A stretch of 32,447 bases of DNA from JAZRYE01 sp045600585 (GTDB lineage: Bacteria; Bacillota_I; Bacilli_A; RFN20; CAG-826): assembly GCA_045600585.1 (NCBI GenBank), contig JAZRYE010000024.1, positions 1 to 32,447 of the forward strand, in the 5' to 3' direction. Within the stretch, counting starts at the first letter, position 1. Each line of letters starts with the position of its first letter. The translations under genes and the position numbers were made by a program. This document shows positions 1-7,233 of this stretch, in pieces. The notes below the pieces were generated by a model. It was given only the letters and a program-made list of their open reading frames with translations. It had not been told where the DNA came from and searched no databases.

Positions 1-90
1 CTTTTAGTATGACAAAGCCTCTTTTGGAGTACGATATTTATAGTTCTCCCCAGAACTAAACACCAAACCCAAAGGAGGCATTTTTATTAT

Positions 91-1396
91 ATGGGTAAAA
101 ACTTAGGAAAGCAGTTTAATCTTGAAAAAAGAGTAACACTGTCTAGGATGATTGCTAAAAGCAATAAGGCGAAAGATATTGGAGAAGTTTTAGGCATGGA
201 TTCTACTTCAATATCAAGAGAATTAAAAAGAAATCGTACAAAAACCAAAGAGAAAGAAGATGGAGGCACTTTTTGTAGTAAGTGTATCTATAAACGAGGA
301 TGCTCAATTAAAAAAGTATGTGGATCAATATCTTGTAATCAAAGATGTAATGGTTGTAAAGCTGTTGTTAAATGTTGGAAATACCAAGAATTTACTTGTA
401 AGAAACTAAATAGGTTCCCATTTGTTTGTAATAACTGTCCAAAAGAAGGATGTTGCCCACTTGAACATTATTTATATCTTCCTGATACTGCTCAAGAAAT
501 AGCAAGAGATAGATTAATATCAACAAGAGAAGGTGCTGATATAAGCAACGAAGAATATGAGATACAAGATACTTTGTTAAAAGATAGAATTATTGAAAAA
601 GGGCAATCAGTTCATCATGTTTTAGTAACGAATAAAAACGAATTACATTGTTCAGAGAAAACACTATATAGAAGAATTGAGAAAGGTACTTATACAGTAA
701 AGGTTCATCATTTACCAAGACAAGTAGCTTTAAAGAAGAGAAAAATTAAAAAAACAATACGAATATATTCATGATCCAAAGGTAGATAGAATTGGCCATT
801 TATATTCCGATTGGCTTATCTATAGATTTAAAAATCATATCACCTACTATTTTCAAATGGATTTTCTAGGTGCACCTCATAAATCAGATAAAGAGGTTCT
901 TGTTTTAACAATGAGGGGATTATCATTCTCACTTATTTATATTGTTGAAAACGCTATGCAAGAAAAGATAAAGAAACTGTTTGATGATATAGAAAACGAA
1001 ATAGGCACCGATAACTTTAATATACTGTTTCCAGCAATATTAACTGATAGAGATACACTCTTCGACGATTTTTCCAAGCTCGAATTTAATGATGATGGAG
1101 TTTTAAGAACCAAGATATTTTTTTGCAATCCAGGCGAAAGCAATCAAAAACCAAATGTTGAAAATTACAACGCTCAATTAAGATCCATATTTCCTAAACA
1201 TGCGATATTAAACGAATATACACAAGAGGAATTATATTTAGCTGCTTCAAATCTAAACTCTAGATGTCTTAGTTCAATTGATGATAGAACTCCAATAGAT
1301 TTATTTACTGAAATATTTGGCAAAGATTTATTAAGCTTACTTCACATAAAAAAGATTTCGCCAAAGGAGGTAACATTAAAACCAATTCATAAATAA
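91..1396 (+). pseudogene. IS30-family transposase, split by a one-base frameshift
   Basis: This is a DDE transposase. The first part (91-774) begins after AAAGGAGG at 71-78. It has an N-terminal helix-turn-helix (residues about 15-50, with DIGEVLGMDSTSISRELKRN) and then a Cys-rich stretch of CxxC pairs typical of one IS30 branch. The second part, best seen from 857 but open back to the A-run, holds the catalytic core: Asp in QMDFLGAP, Asp in LTDRD, and Glu in PNVENYNAQLR. The two parts lie in frames offset by +1. The join is at an A7 run (748-754); with six A's the protein would read straight through as IKKQYEYIHDPKVDRIGH. All catalytic residues survive, so the break is recent, a homopolymer sequencing error, or repaired by slippage. 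IS30 transposases are normally a single frame. Confidence 0.85.
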
Positions 1397-1410
1397 AAAC
1401 ATACATTAAC

Positions 1411-1594
1411 TGCATTTGGTTTGACAAACTGCATTTAGTAGTTTCTTTTTATCATACTTCAAAAACAGCAAATATATGATTTTATTAAATTTTGGCAAGA
1501 AAAAAGATTCCCAAATGCAGTTTTGAGAATCTAATTATTGCATTAAGTCTGACAAATTTTGTTTCCGACTATAAAGTTGCATTTAGTTTGTCAG
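1411..1594 (+). repeat. Repeated TGCATTTAGTTTGACAAA-like motif at the right end of the IS
   Basis: Four degenerate copies lie downstream of the transposase: 1411-1429, 1430-1440 (truncated), 1539-1557 and 1578-1594. In the last copy the TGACAAA part is inverted to TTTGTCA. An inverted partial copy (CCAAATGCAGT) lies at 1511-1521, and the first 17 bases of the window resemble the same unit. They are probably transposase binding sites or terminal repeats. Nothing else was recognised between 1397 and 1623. Confidence 0.6.
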
Positions 1595-1623
1595 TTCGCG
1601 ATATTAAAGATTATGTCTAAAGA

Positions 1624-1651
1624 GAAAAATAAAAGCATCATTTAAGATGCT
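1624..1651 (-). terminator. Terminator of the tRNA operon
   Basis: Read on the minus strand, AGCATC / GATGCT forms a 6-bp stem with a 6-nt loop, followed by TTTATTTTT. It lies 12 bases past the CCA end of tRNA-Pro. Confidence 0.75.
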
Positions 1652-1662
1652 AATTATCAATC

Positions 1663-1739
1663 TGGTCGGGACGACAGGATTTGAACCTGCGACCTTCTGC
1701 TCCCAAAGCAGACGCGATACCAAGCTACGCTACGTCCCG
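1663..1739 (-). tRNA. tRNA-Pro (anticodon TGG)
   Basis: On the minus strand the acceptor stem CGGGACG pairs with CGTCCCG, followed by discriminator A and an encoded CCA (1663-1665). The anticodon loop TTTGGGA gives TGG, and the T-arm GGTTCAAATCC is present. It is the last gene of a Cys-Arg-Pro tRNA operon. Confidence 0.95.
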
Positions 1740-1743
1740 ATAA

Positions 1744-1820
1744 TGGCGCGCCTCACAAGAATCGAACTCGTAACCTCCAGATTCGTAGTCTGACACTCTA
1801 TCCAGTTGAGCTAGAGGCGC
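1744..1820 (-). tRNA. tRNA-Arg (anticodon ACG)
   Basis: On the minus strand the acceptor stem GCGCCTC pairs with GAGGCGC, followed by discriminator G and an encoded CCA (1744-1746). The anticodon loop CTACGAA gives ACG, and the T-arm contains GTTCGATTC. Four bases separate it from tRNA-Pro. Confidence 0.95.
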
Positions 1821-1826
1821 AATAGA

Positions 1827-1901
1827 TGGAGGTTCCTGCCGGATTCGAACCAGCGATCATTGAGTTGCAGTCAATTGCCTTACCAACTTGGCTAAGGAAC
1901 C
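1827..1901 (-). tRNA. tRNA-Cys (anticodon GCA)
   Basis: On the minus strand the acceptor stem GGTTCCT pairs with AGGAACC, followed by an encoded CCA (1827-1829). The anticodon loop CTGCAAC gives GCA, and the T-arm GGTTCGAATCC is intact. It is the first gene of the operon, about 48 nt after the predicted start of transcription. The leader between holds two copies of the palindrome CTTGCAAG (1911-1918 and 1940-1947). Confidence 0.95.
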
Positions 1902-1955
1902 AATTAATTCCTTGCAAGTAAGTTTAGTCAATTGCTAATCTTGCAAGCGTTATGT

Positions 1956-1985
1956 ATTATATCACTCGTTTTATAAAAGTATCAA
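1956..1985 (-). promoter_or_regulatory. Promoter of the tRNA-Cys-Arg-Pro operon
   Basis: On the minus strand, TTGATA (1985-1980), an 18-bp spacer and a perfect TATAAT (1961-1956). Confidence 0.75.
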
Positions 1986-2057
1986 GCATAAAAAGATTAA
2001 AATATTATCATATAGAAAAAATCATAGAAATTGAGCTAAGAAAAATTTATAAATAAA

Positions 2058-2086
2058 TTGAACTACAATGCTCAGTAAATTATAAT
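2058..2086 (+). promoter_or_regulatory. Sigma-70-type promoter of the thioredoxin-like lipoprotein
   Basis: TTGAAC (2058-2063), a 17-bp spacer and TATAAT (2081-2086), followed by a Shine-Dalgarno AAAGAGGA at 2095-2102. Confidence 0.75.
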
Positions 2087-2109
2087 TTACTAACAAAGAG
2101 GACATGTCC

Positions 2110-3177
2110 ATGAAGAAAATCATTCCACTATTATTCACTATATTCTCATCGGTATCTCTTTTTTCTTGTAACAAAGAAATGAAAGAAAATAAATCCACAT
2201 TAACAATAGGCTCGATGGTAGATAAAGATTTAACTGAAATTGACTCTTATAATAGCCTTCAATCAAAGATTGACAATGATGAAGAAACTTTTCTTATTGC
2301 CCTTCATTATGGAAGTTCGCCTTCATGTGGCTGTTGGATGACTTTTAAAAATCAAATTAAAAAATATATTGTAAATTATCACGTCAGAGTATATTCAATC
2401 GATTCTTTCAAAATTCCCGATGAAAATGGATACGGTTTTATTCCTCTCAAAGCCGATGAGCCTGCTTTATATTTAGTTAATAAAGGCAAAATAGTTAAGA
2501 AATATCAGTATGGAAGCAAAGCTTTAGAAACATTCTTCACAGACATGGAGGCAATTAAAAAAGAATTAGAAAAATATATCAACTATCCTAATTATTACTT
2601 TGTAAATGAAGAGTTTTTAAACACAAATTTAAAAGAAAATCCCGTTAATAAAGCTGCAGTTTATTTTATGAGAAATGGATGCGGAGATTGCAAATATGCT
2701 TGGCCACATTTCATGAAAGAATATGGGGAAGATAAAACATTTGATGTAAAAGTTTGGGTTTTTGATTTGCAAGAATACTATGATCTCAATGATGACAAAG
2801 TCACTTATTCATCAATAAAAGAAAAATACGAACTATCCGAATCTGCTAATCAAAATTATGGCTATTTACAAGGCGTAGTTCCAACAACACAATATTATGA
2901 AAATGGATTATTAAAAGACGTTACTGTTTACTTTAATGACGAATTAGAAAAACAAGACGACCATTATGTAATTAAAGACTCATATTATTCCGAAGAAAGA
3001 TCATCAAAGTTAAACTACATTTCTTCATTGGATATCAAAGTTCTTAAAGGAATGGAAATTCCAAGTGAAGATGTTATTGCATATGAAGAATATCACTACT
3101 ACGCATGGAATCAATCCGCGGCGAGTAAATATCACGACAAATTCATTGAAGCTTTCTACAAAACATACATTTTATAA
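2110..3177 (+). CDS. Lipoprotein with two thioredoxin-like modules
   Basis: This 356-residue protein has a lipoprotein signal peptide: a KK start, a hydrophobic core, and a lipobox ending SLFSC with the lipidated Cys at residue 20. It should sit on the outer face of the membrane. Module one (about 35-160) contains SSPSCGCW, a CxC motif where thioredoxins carry CxxC. Module two (about 185-300) contains RNGCGDCK, a CxxC active site after a beta-strand (AAVYFMR). The ATG at 2110 is preferred over 2104 because the Shine-Dalgarno at 2095-2102 is then 7 nt away instead of 1. A thiol-disulfide redox role is inferred from the motifs; partner and substrate are unknown. It is monocistronic, with its own promoter and terminator. 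Confidence 0.78.
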   Translation: MKKIIPLLFTIFSSVSLFSCNKEMKENKSTLTIGSMVDKDLTEIDSYNSLQSKIDNDEETFLIALHYGSSPSCGCWMTFKNQIKKYIVNYHVRVYSIDSFKIPDENGYGFIPLKADEPALYLVNKGKIVKKYQYGSKALETFFTDMEAIKKELEKYINYPNYYFVNEEFLNTNLKENPVNKAAVYFMRNGCGDCKYAWPHFMKEYGEDKTFDVKVWVFDLQEYYDLNDDKVTYSSIKEKYELSESANQNYGYLQGVVPTTQYYENGLLKDVTVYFNDELEKQDDHYVIKDSYYSEERSSKLNYISSLDIKVLKGMEIPSEDVIAYEEYHYYAWNQSAASKYHDKFIEAFYKTYIL

Positions 3178-3180
3178 AAT

Positions 3181-3206
3181 AAAACTGGATTTCGGTCCAG
3201 TTTTTT
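3181..3206. terminator. Terminator between convergent genes
   Basis: AAAACTGGA and TCCAGTTTT form a 9-bp stem around TTTCGG, followed by a T run on the plus strand. The A-rich left arm lets it also serve the convergent minus-strand gene ending at 3205. Confidence 0.8.
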
Positions 3207-3834
3207 ATTGCTTCGCCATCGTGAAAATATAACAATTATTTTTGAAAAAATATTCATCAAGCACTAATTCATAATCATGAATCACTTGATAGTCATTCAT
3301 AAGTTCTTTAAATAATTCAATTTGATTTCCATCAGAATATCCGCTACCGCTTTTTGCATTATAATAATGCATCGGAATAGTTACTCTTGGTTCAATCATT
3401 TTTACGACTTCGTATGCTTCTTTAGCGGAAATTGTATAATGGCCATTAATAGGAATCAAAAGCACATCACATTTTTTGAACATTTCAATTGATTCAGGAT
3501 GAGGAATGCAACCAATATCTCCTAAATGGACTATTTTTAATCCTTCAATATTAAACTCAAAAGCTTTAGTCATGCCTCTTCTAAGACCATTATGATGATC
3601 ATGTGGAATTTCAATCTCCTTATATTTTGGAGTGGAATCACATTGAGAAATTCTTATCAAATCTGAAGCATTATGATCAAAATGATCATGAGTAACAAAA
3701 ACATAATTGGCATAAATGCCATAAGGTAGTTTTAATCCAGAAACAGAATTATTCTGATAAGGATCAATAATAATTGATATGTCATTAGTTTCTAATTTAA
3801 AACAGGAATGACCATAGTTAGTAATTTTAACCAT
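3205..3834 (-). CDS. Metallo-beta-lactamase-fold hydrolase (UlaG-like / UPF0173 type)
   Basis: This 209-residue protein begins VKITNYGHSCFKLE and carries the metal-binding signature THDHFDH (HxHxDH). Further His residues appear in KIVHLGDIG and IPMHYYN, the usual order for small MBL proteins of the UlaG/UPF0173 group. The substrate cannot be read from sequence; members include lactonases and uncharacterised hydrolases. The ATG at 3834 is chosen because GAGG lies 6 nt upstream; an in-frame codon at 3852 has no such site. There is no signal peptide, so it should be cytoplasmic. It converges on the upstream lipoprotein gene and shares its terminator. Confidence 0.82.
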   Translation of the reverse strand: MVKITNYGHSCFKLETNDISIIIDPYQNNSVSGLKLPYGIYANYVFVTHDHFDHNASDLIRISQCDSTPKYKEIEIPHDHHNGLRRGMTKAFEFNIEGLKIVHLGDIGCIPHPESIEMFKKCDVLLIPINGHYTISAKEAYEVVKMIEPRVTIPMHYYNAKSGSGYSDGNQIELFKELMNDYQVIHDYELVLDEYFFKNNCYIFTMAKQ

Positions 3835-3962
3835 AAAGAACCTCAACAACATTTTTATTATATATAAATCTTCAAATTTGTAATCATAAAAAAATTAAAA
3901 TTTTTATTTAAATAAAGATAAGTGTGATATAAAATCATAATCGTCGAAAGGAAAATCTATAA

Positions 3963-4562
3963 ATGGCAAAAAAAGTAAAAGATCCAAATAAAAAGACTAT
4001 TTGGCAAGAATTCAGAGAATTCATTTCCCGTGGTAACGTATTAGATATGGCTGTTGGCGTTATTATCGGTGGCGCATTTAGCGCAATTGTTACTGCTTTA
4101 GTTAACATCTTAATGAGCTTAGCTACATGGGCTGTTCCTGGCGGTATTAACGGCTTAGTTACAGTATTACCTGCATTAAACCCAGTTCAAGAAGGATTGG
4201 CAGGAATTGGTCAAAAGTTTGATGCTTCAGAATTAAACGCAATGACAAAAGTATTTGCTACAAACGTTCAACAAATCGCTGAAGGTGATCAAACAGCTGC
4301 AGTTTTACAAAATGCACAAGCTGCTTTATTAGGCAAATACACACTTCACGGCACAACATACACTTACAACTTATCAGCTGTAATTAACTGGGGTGCATTT
4401 ATTAATGCTGTTATCTCATTCTTAATTATTGCATTAACATTATTCATCGTTGTTAAAGTTTCAAATTCATTAACAGCAATGAGAAAACAAGCAAAAGCAA
4501 AAATCGAAGCTTCTGTTGCTACAAAGCAAGAAGAAAAAGCTGAAGAAGAAGTTGCTGAATAA
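3963..4562 (+). CDS. mscL: Large-conductance mechanosensitive channel MscL, long-loop variant
   Basis: MscL opens under membrane tension to release solutes during osmotic downshock. The N-terminal helix and TM1 carry the family signature (EFREFISRGNVLDMAVGVIIGGAFSA split over residues 16-41), with TM1 about 28-54, TM2 about 142-166, and a charged Lys/Glu-rich cytoplasmic tail (173-199). The protein is 199 residues, against roughly 120-150 usual for MscL. The excess lies in the external loop (about 55-138), which is Ala/Gln/Thr-rich and lacks Cys. A GAAAGGAAAA Shine-Dalgarno precedes the ATG. A dedicated terminator follows, so it is a single-gene unit. Identity is firm; any special function of the loop is unknown. 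Confidence 0.93.
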   Translation: MAKKVKDPNKKTIWQEFREFISRGNVLDMAVGVIIGGAFSAIVTALVNILMSLATWAVPGGINGLVTVLPALNPVQEGLAGIGQKFDASELNAMTKVFATNVQQIAEGDQTAAVLQNAQAALLGKYTLHGTTYTYNLSAVINWGAFINAVISFLIIALTLFIVVKVSNSLTAMRKQAKAKIEASVATKQEEKAEEEVAE

Positions 4563-4583
4563 TTAATTCTTAAACAATAGATA

Positions 4584-4611
4584 AGGCCACTCTTGTGGTC
4601 TTTTCTTTTTT
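4584..4611 (+). terminator. Terminator of mscL
   Basis: AGGCCAC / GTGGTCT stem (one G-U pair) with a TCTT loop, followed by TTTCTTTTTT. Confidence 0.8.
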
Positions 4612-4649
4612 CTTGATAATTCATATAATAGAATTAAGAGGTGATATAT

Positions 4650-5732
4650 ATGAAATGCAGTAATTGTGGAAGCGAAATGCCTAATGATTCCATTTTTTGT
4701 ACTAAATGTGGAACGCCATTAAACCAAGTGATCGAAGAAAAAAATTACAATAAAAAACCAAAAGGTTTAGATGTACCATTAAATATTTTACATTTAATTT
4801 TTTTCTTAGCATCCATGATATTTGTTTGGGGAACAACATATAGAATTTCTGTTAGAAGTTCATATGACTACCAAAACACAATTCACAAAATTGGTGCTTC
4901 GTATTTTTTAAATGATGGCTGGATTAATTTAATTAAAACCAGTCATAATGCATACTACACCGTTGGTTTCTTTGTACTCTTTATCTTCTTTATCACAATG
5001 ATAGTTATCACTTATTTCTTTGGAATAAAAGGAATAATGAGAACAATTAAGAATATCTCTGGAAAAGAAGAAAAGAACGCAACAAACAATTTTGTCATTA
5101 TCGCTCTAAGTTATTATCTTTATTATTTTATAAATAAATTATTTATTGATCATGTTGTTGGAATAAATTATGGCGGAACTATAAACTACAACTACTCAAC
5201 AGGTTGGGGATTAGGTTTTGAATCATTCTTTATTTGGTTAACTGCAGCATTTGTAATTATTAGAACAATTATAATAACTGGAAAGAAGAAAAATCCTTCT
5301 AAATTGATATCAAAAATCTTGTTAGCCATTTCAATTGTCATATTGGCTCCAACTGCATCAGGAATGATTACAAATACAGTTGAAATAAATAAAAAAAGCT
5401 ATGATTTATTCCAATTAGTTTCTGATTTTAGCGAAAAAACAAATTTAATTATCTTCATATTAATCATGATATGTTCTTTTGTTGGAATTTTAACCTTTGT
5501 AACAACAATTTATAAATTTGTTTTTGATAAAGAGGGAACTAAATCTTACATTATTTTCTCAATAGCTTTATCTGTATTTATTTTAGTTTCAATCATCTCC
5601 ACTACAATCTTATTATCTACTGCATATCAAAGCATAGAGGCAGAAGCCGGAAGTGATTTAATCGCATCATTAGTTGCATCTGTAATATCATTAGGATTCG
5701 TAATTACATCGAGGGCGCTTGAGGCAAAATAA
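4650..5732 (+). CDS. Zinc-ribbon polytopic membrane protein of unknown function
   Basis: This 360-residue protein starts with a cytoplasmic zinc ribbon, MKCSNCGSEMP followed by FCTKCGTPL (two CxxCG knuckles). A short Lys/Asn-rich linker leads into about eight predicted membrane segments (from about residue 45 to the end). The ATG at 4650 is used because GAGGTG (4638-4643) lies 6 nt upstream. TATAAT at 4624-4629 is a likely -10. Such N-terminal zinc-ribbon plus membrane proteins are common in Firmicutes, mostly with no known role. It is flanked by terminators on both sides, so it is transcribed alone. The protein at 15426-15923 has the same kind of zinc ribbon but a shorter membrane part. Confidence 0.75.
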   Translation: MKCSNCGSEMPNDSIFCTKCGTPLNQVIEEKNYNKKPKGLDVPLNILHLIFFLASMIFVWGTTYRISVRSSYDYQNTIHKIGASYFLNDGWINLIKTSHNAYYTVGFFVLFIFFITMIVITYFFGIKGIMRTIKNISGKEEKNATNNFVIIALSYYLYYFINKLFIDHVVGINYGGTINYNYSTGWGLGFESFFIWLTAAFVIIRTIIITGKKKNPSKLISKILLAISIVILAPTASGMITNTVEINKKSYDLFQLVSDFSEKTNLIIFILIMICSFVGILTFVTTIYKFVFDKEGTKSYIIFSIALSVFILVSIISTTILLSTAYQSIEAEAGSDLIASLVASVISLGFVITSRALEAK

Positions 5733-5750
5733 ATTCAAATAATTAACTTA

Positions 5751-5777
5751 AAAAGAGTCAAATTTGACTCTTTTTTT
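5751..5777 (+). terminator. Terminator of the zinc-ribbon membrane protein gene
   Basis: Near-perfect palindrome AAAAGAGTCA / TGACTCTTTT, then a T7 run. Confidence 0.85.
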
Positions 5778-5786
5778 AAATATATA

Positions 5787-5818
5787 ATGTAAAATATTTT
5801 TCTTGATGTAAAATATTT
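5787..5818 (+). promoter_or_regulatory. Tandem 13-bp repeat upstream of the COG0523 GTPase
   Basis: ATGTAAAATATTT occurs twice (5787-5799 and 5806-5818), 19 bp apart. Each copy contains the palindrome AAATATTT. A TATAAT overlaps the left copy (5783-5788). This could be a regulator site, possibly for a metal regulator given the gene downstream. It does not look like a classical Zur or Fur box. Confidence 0.4.
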
Positions 5819-5839
5819 AGCGGAAAGAAGGAAACTACT

Positions 5840-6997
5840 ATGGAACAATTTAAAACAGTACCTATTACTTTAGTAACTGGATACCTTGGTAGCGGAAAAA
5901 CTACACTTATTAATTATTTATTGAACAACACAAATGGTCATAAAATGGCCGTCATCGTTAATGATATTGGAGAAGTTAACATTGATGCCGAATTAATCGC
6001 AAAAGGCGGAGTTGTTAGTTCACAAGAGGGAGAGTTAGTCTCATTACAAAACGGATGCATTTGTTGTACATTAAAGAAAGACTTAATCAATCAGTTAGCT
6101 GAATTAGTAAATTCGAGAAAATTCGATCACATATTGATTGAGGCTTCAGGAATTTGTGAACCAGTCCCAATTGCACAAACAATCTCATACATGCAAGACG
6201 AATTTACAAAGCAAAGCTTACCAGAATTTTATCGTTTAGACGCTATTGTCAGTGTTGTTGATGCTTTAAGATTAGTTGATGAATTCGATTCAGGAAAAGC
6301 ATTACAAGAAGATAAAAAAGCAGAAGACGACATTGCAAACTTAGTAATTCAACAAATCGAATTTTGTAATGTAATAATTTTGAATAAAGTCGATGAAGTA
6401 AATGAAGAACAATTAGCAAAAATAAAAGAAATCTTAAAAGCTATTCAACCTGAGGCGCAAATTATCGATTCTAATTTCTGTAAAGTAAATGTTGATGATA
6501 TTATCAATACAAAGCTTTTCTCTTTTGAGAAAGCTCAAACATCAGCAGGATGGATAAAACAATTTGAAGCTAGGGATAATGAGGTAAACTCAGAAGAATA
6601 TACCTTAGATGATAAAGAAACTACTACTGCAGATGACTACGGAATTGGCACCTTTGTCTACTATCGTAGAAGACCTTTCAATCAAGATAAATTTATTGAC
6701 TGGGCTAAAAATCATTTTGACCAAGAAATAATTAGAAGCAAAGGTATATGTTATTTTGAAGATGAACTTGATATCGCATATATATTTGAATCAGCCGGTT
6801 GCCAAAAAACTCTTAGCGAATATGGTAAATGGTATTCAGTTGGATTAAGCAAAAGACAACTTAAATGGACTTTAGCAAATGATGAAAACTTCGCACATGA
6901 CTGGGATAAGAAATATGGCGATAGATTAATCAAATTAGTCTTTATTGGTAAAAACCTTAACAAAGTTAAAATCAAAAAAGAATTAGATTTAATATAA
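5840..6997 (+). CDS. COG0523 / CobW-family G3E GTPase (putative metallochaperone)
   Basis: This 385-residue cytoplasmic GTPase has the P-loop GYLGSGKTT (14-22), the family metal-binding motif CICC (73-76), a LIEASGICEP switch region, the guanine-specificity motif NKVD (about 180-183), and a C-terminal CobW_C-type domain from YGIGTFVYYRRRPF onward. COG0523 proteins couple GTP hydrolysis to delivery of Zn2+ or another metal to target enzymes. I see no cobalamin genes nearby, so a cobalt or B12 role is not supported. It faces the convergent copper-export operon and shares a terminator with it. No His-rich metal loop is present. Which metal it serves is unknown. Confidence 0.87.
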   Translation: MEQFKTVPITLVTGYLGSGKTTLINYLLNNTNGHKMAVIVNDIGEVNIDAELIAKGGVVSSQEGELVSLQNGCICCTLKKDLINQLAELVNSRKFDHILIEASGICEPVPIAQTISYMQDEFTKQSLPEFYRLDAIVSVVDALRLVDEFDSGKALQEDKKAEDDIANLVIQQIEFCNVIILNKVDEVNEEQLAKIKEILKAIQPEAQIIDSNFCKVNVDDIINTKLFSFEKAQTSAGWIKQFEARDNEVNSEEYTLDDKETTTADDYGIGTFVYYRRRPFNQDKFIDWAKNHFDQEIIRSKGICYFEDELDIAYIFESAGCQKTLSEYGKWYSVGLSKRQLKWTLANDENFAHDWDKKYGDRLIKLVFIGKNLNKVKIKKELDLI

Positions 6998-6998
6998 T

Positions 6999-7029
6999 AA
7001 AAAGGGAGCTTCATAAGACTCCCTTTTAT
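6999..7029. terminator. Bidirectional terminator between the GTPase and copZ
   Basis: AAAAGGGAG and CTCCCTTTT form a 9-bp stem with A and T tracts on both sides, suiting both convergent transcripts. Confidence 0.8.
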
Positions 7030-7223
7030 TCTGCTTGATAGCCAGCTTCAACAACCGCATTAATTAGTTCTGTTTTGTCGAGCTCTTGTCCTTTAATTTT
7101 GGCGTTTTTGAATAGTTTTGATACTTTTACTTCTTCTACGCCTTTGACATTTTCTAATGCAGTTTTGACTCTAGAAACACAATGTTCGCACATCATGCCA
7201 GTAACTTTTAAAGTAATTTCCAT
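7026..7223 (-). CDS. copZ: CopZ-like copper chaperone (HMA domain)
   Basis: This 65-residue single HMA-domain protein carries GMMCEHC, with Cu(I)-binding C12 and C15 and the preceding Met typical of CopZ. It would carry Cu(I) in the cytoplasm and hand it to the ATPase encoded just upstream. It starts 10 bp after the ATPase stop, with an AAGGAGT Shine-Dalgarno in the gap, and is the third gene of the csoR-copA-copZ operon. The beta-alpha-beta-beta-alpha-beta pattern and the length fit the family. Confidence 0.9.
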   Translation of the reverse strand: MEITLKVTGMMCEHCVSRVKTALENVKGVEEVKVSKLFKNAKIKGQELDKTELINAVVEAGYQAE

Positions 7224-7233
7224 TCTGTACTCC

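Larger units (their letters stand above)
1..1597 (+). mobile_element. IS30-family insertion sequence (left end at or before window start)
   Basis: The element carries an IS30-type transposase reading frame (91-1396) flanked by noncoding ends that share a TGACAAA core. On the left the core lies near base 10. On the right it occurs inverted (TTTGTCA) near 1587-1593, and in direct orientation near 1421 and 1550. I place the right boundary at about 1597, just past the inverted copy and about 27 bases before the terminator of the tRNA operon. The left boundary cannot be fixed because the window starts there, so I could not look for a target-site duplication. Family membership rests on the transposase; the boundaries are inferred. 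Confidence 0.72.

Noticed and set aside
748..857. Programmed -1 frameshift in the transposase
   Set aside because: The change of frame is +1 relative to the first part, and IS30 transposases are normally a single frame. The A7 run is better explained by an indel or sequencing error.
5840..6997. CobW role in cobalamin synthesis
   Set aside because: No cobalamin genes or riboswitch are visible. The neighbours are copper and zinc genes.
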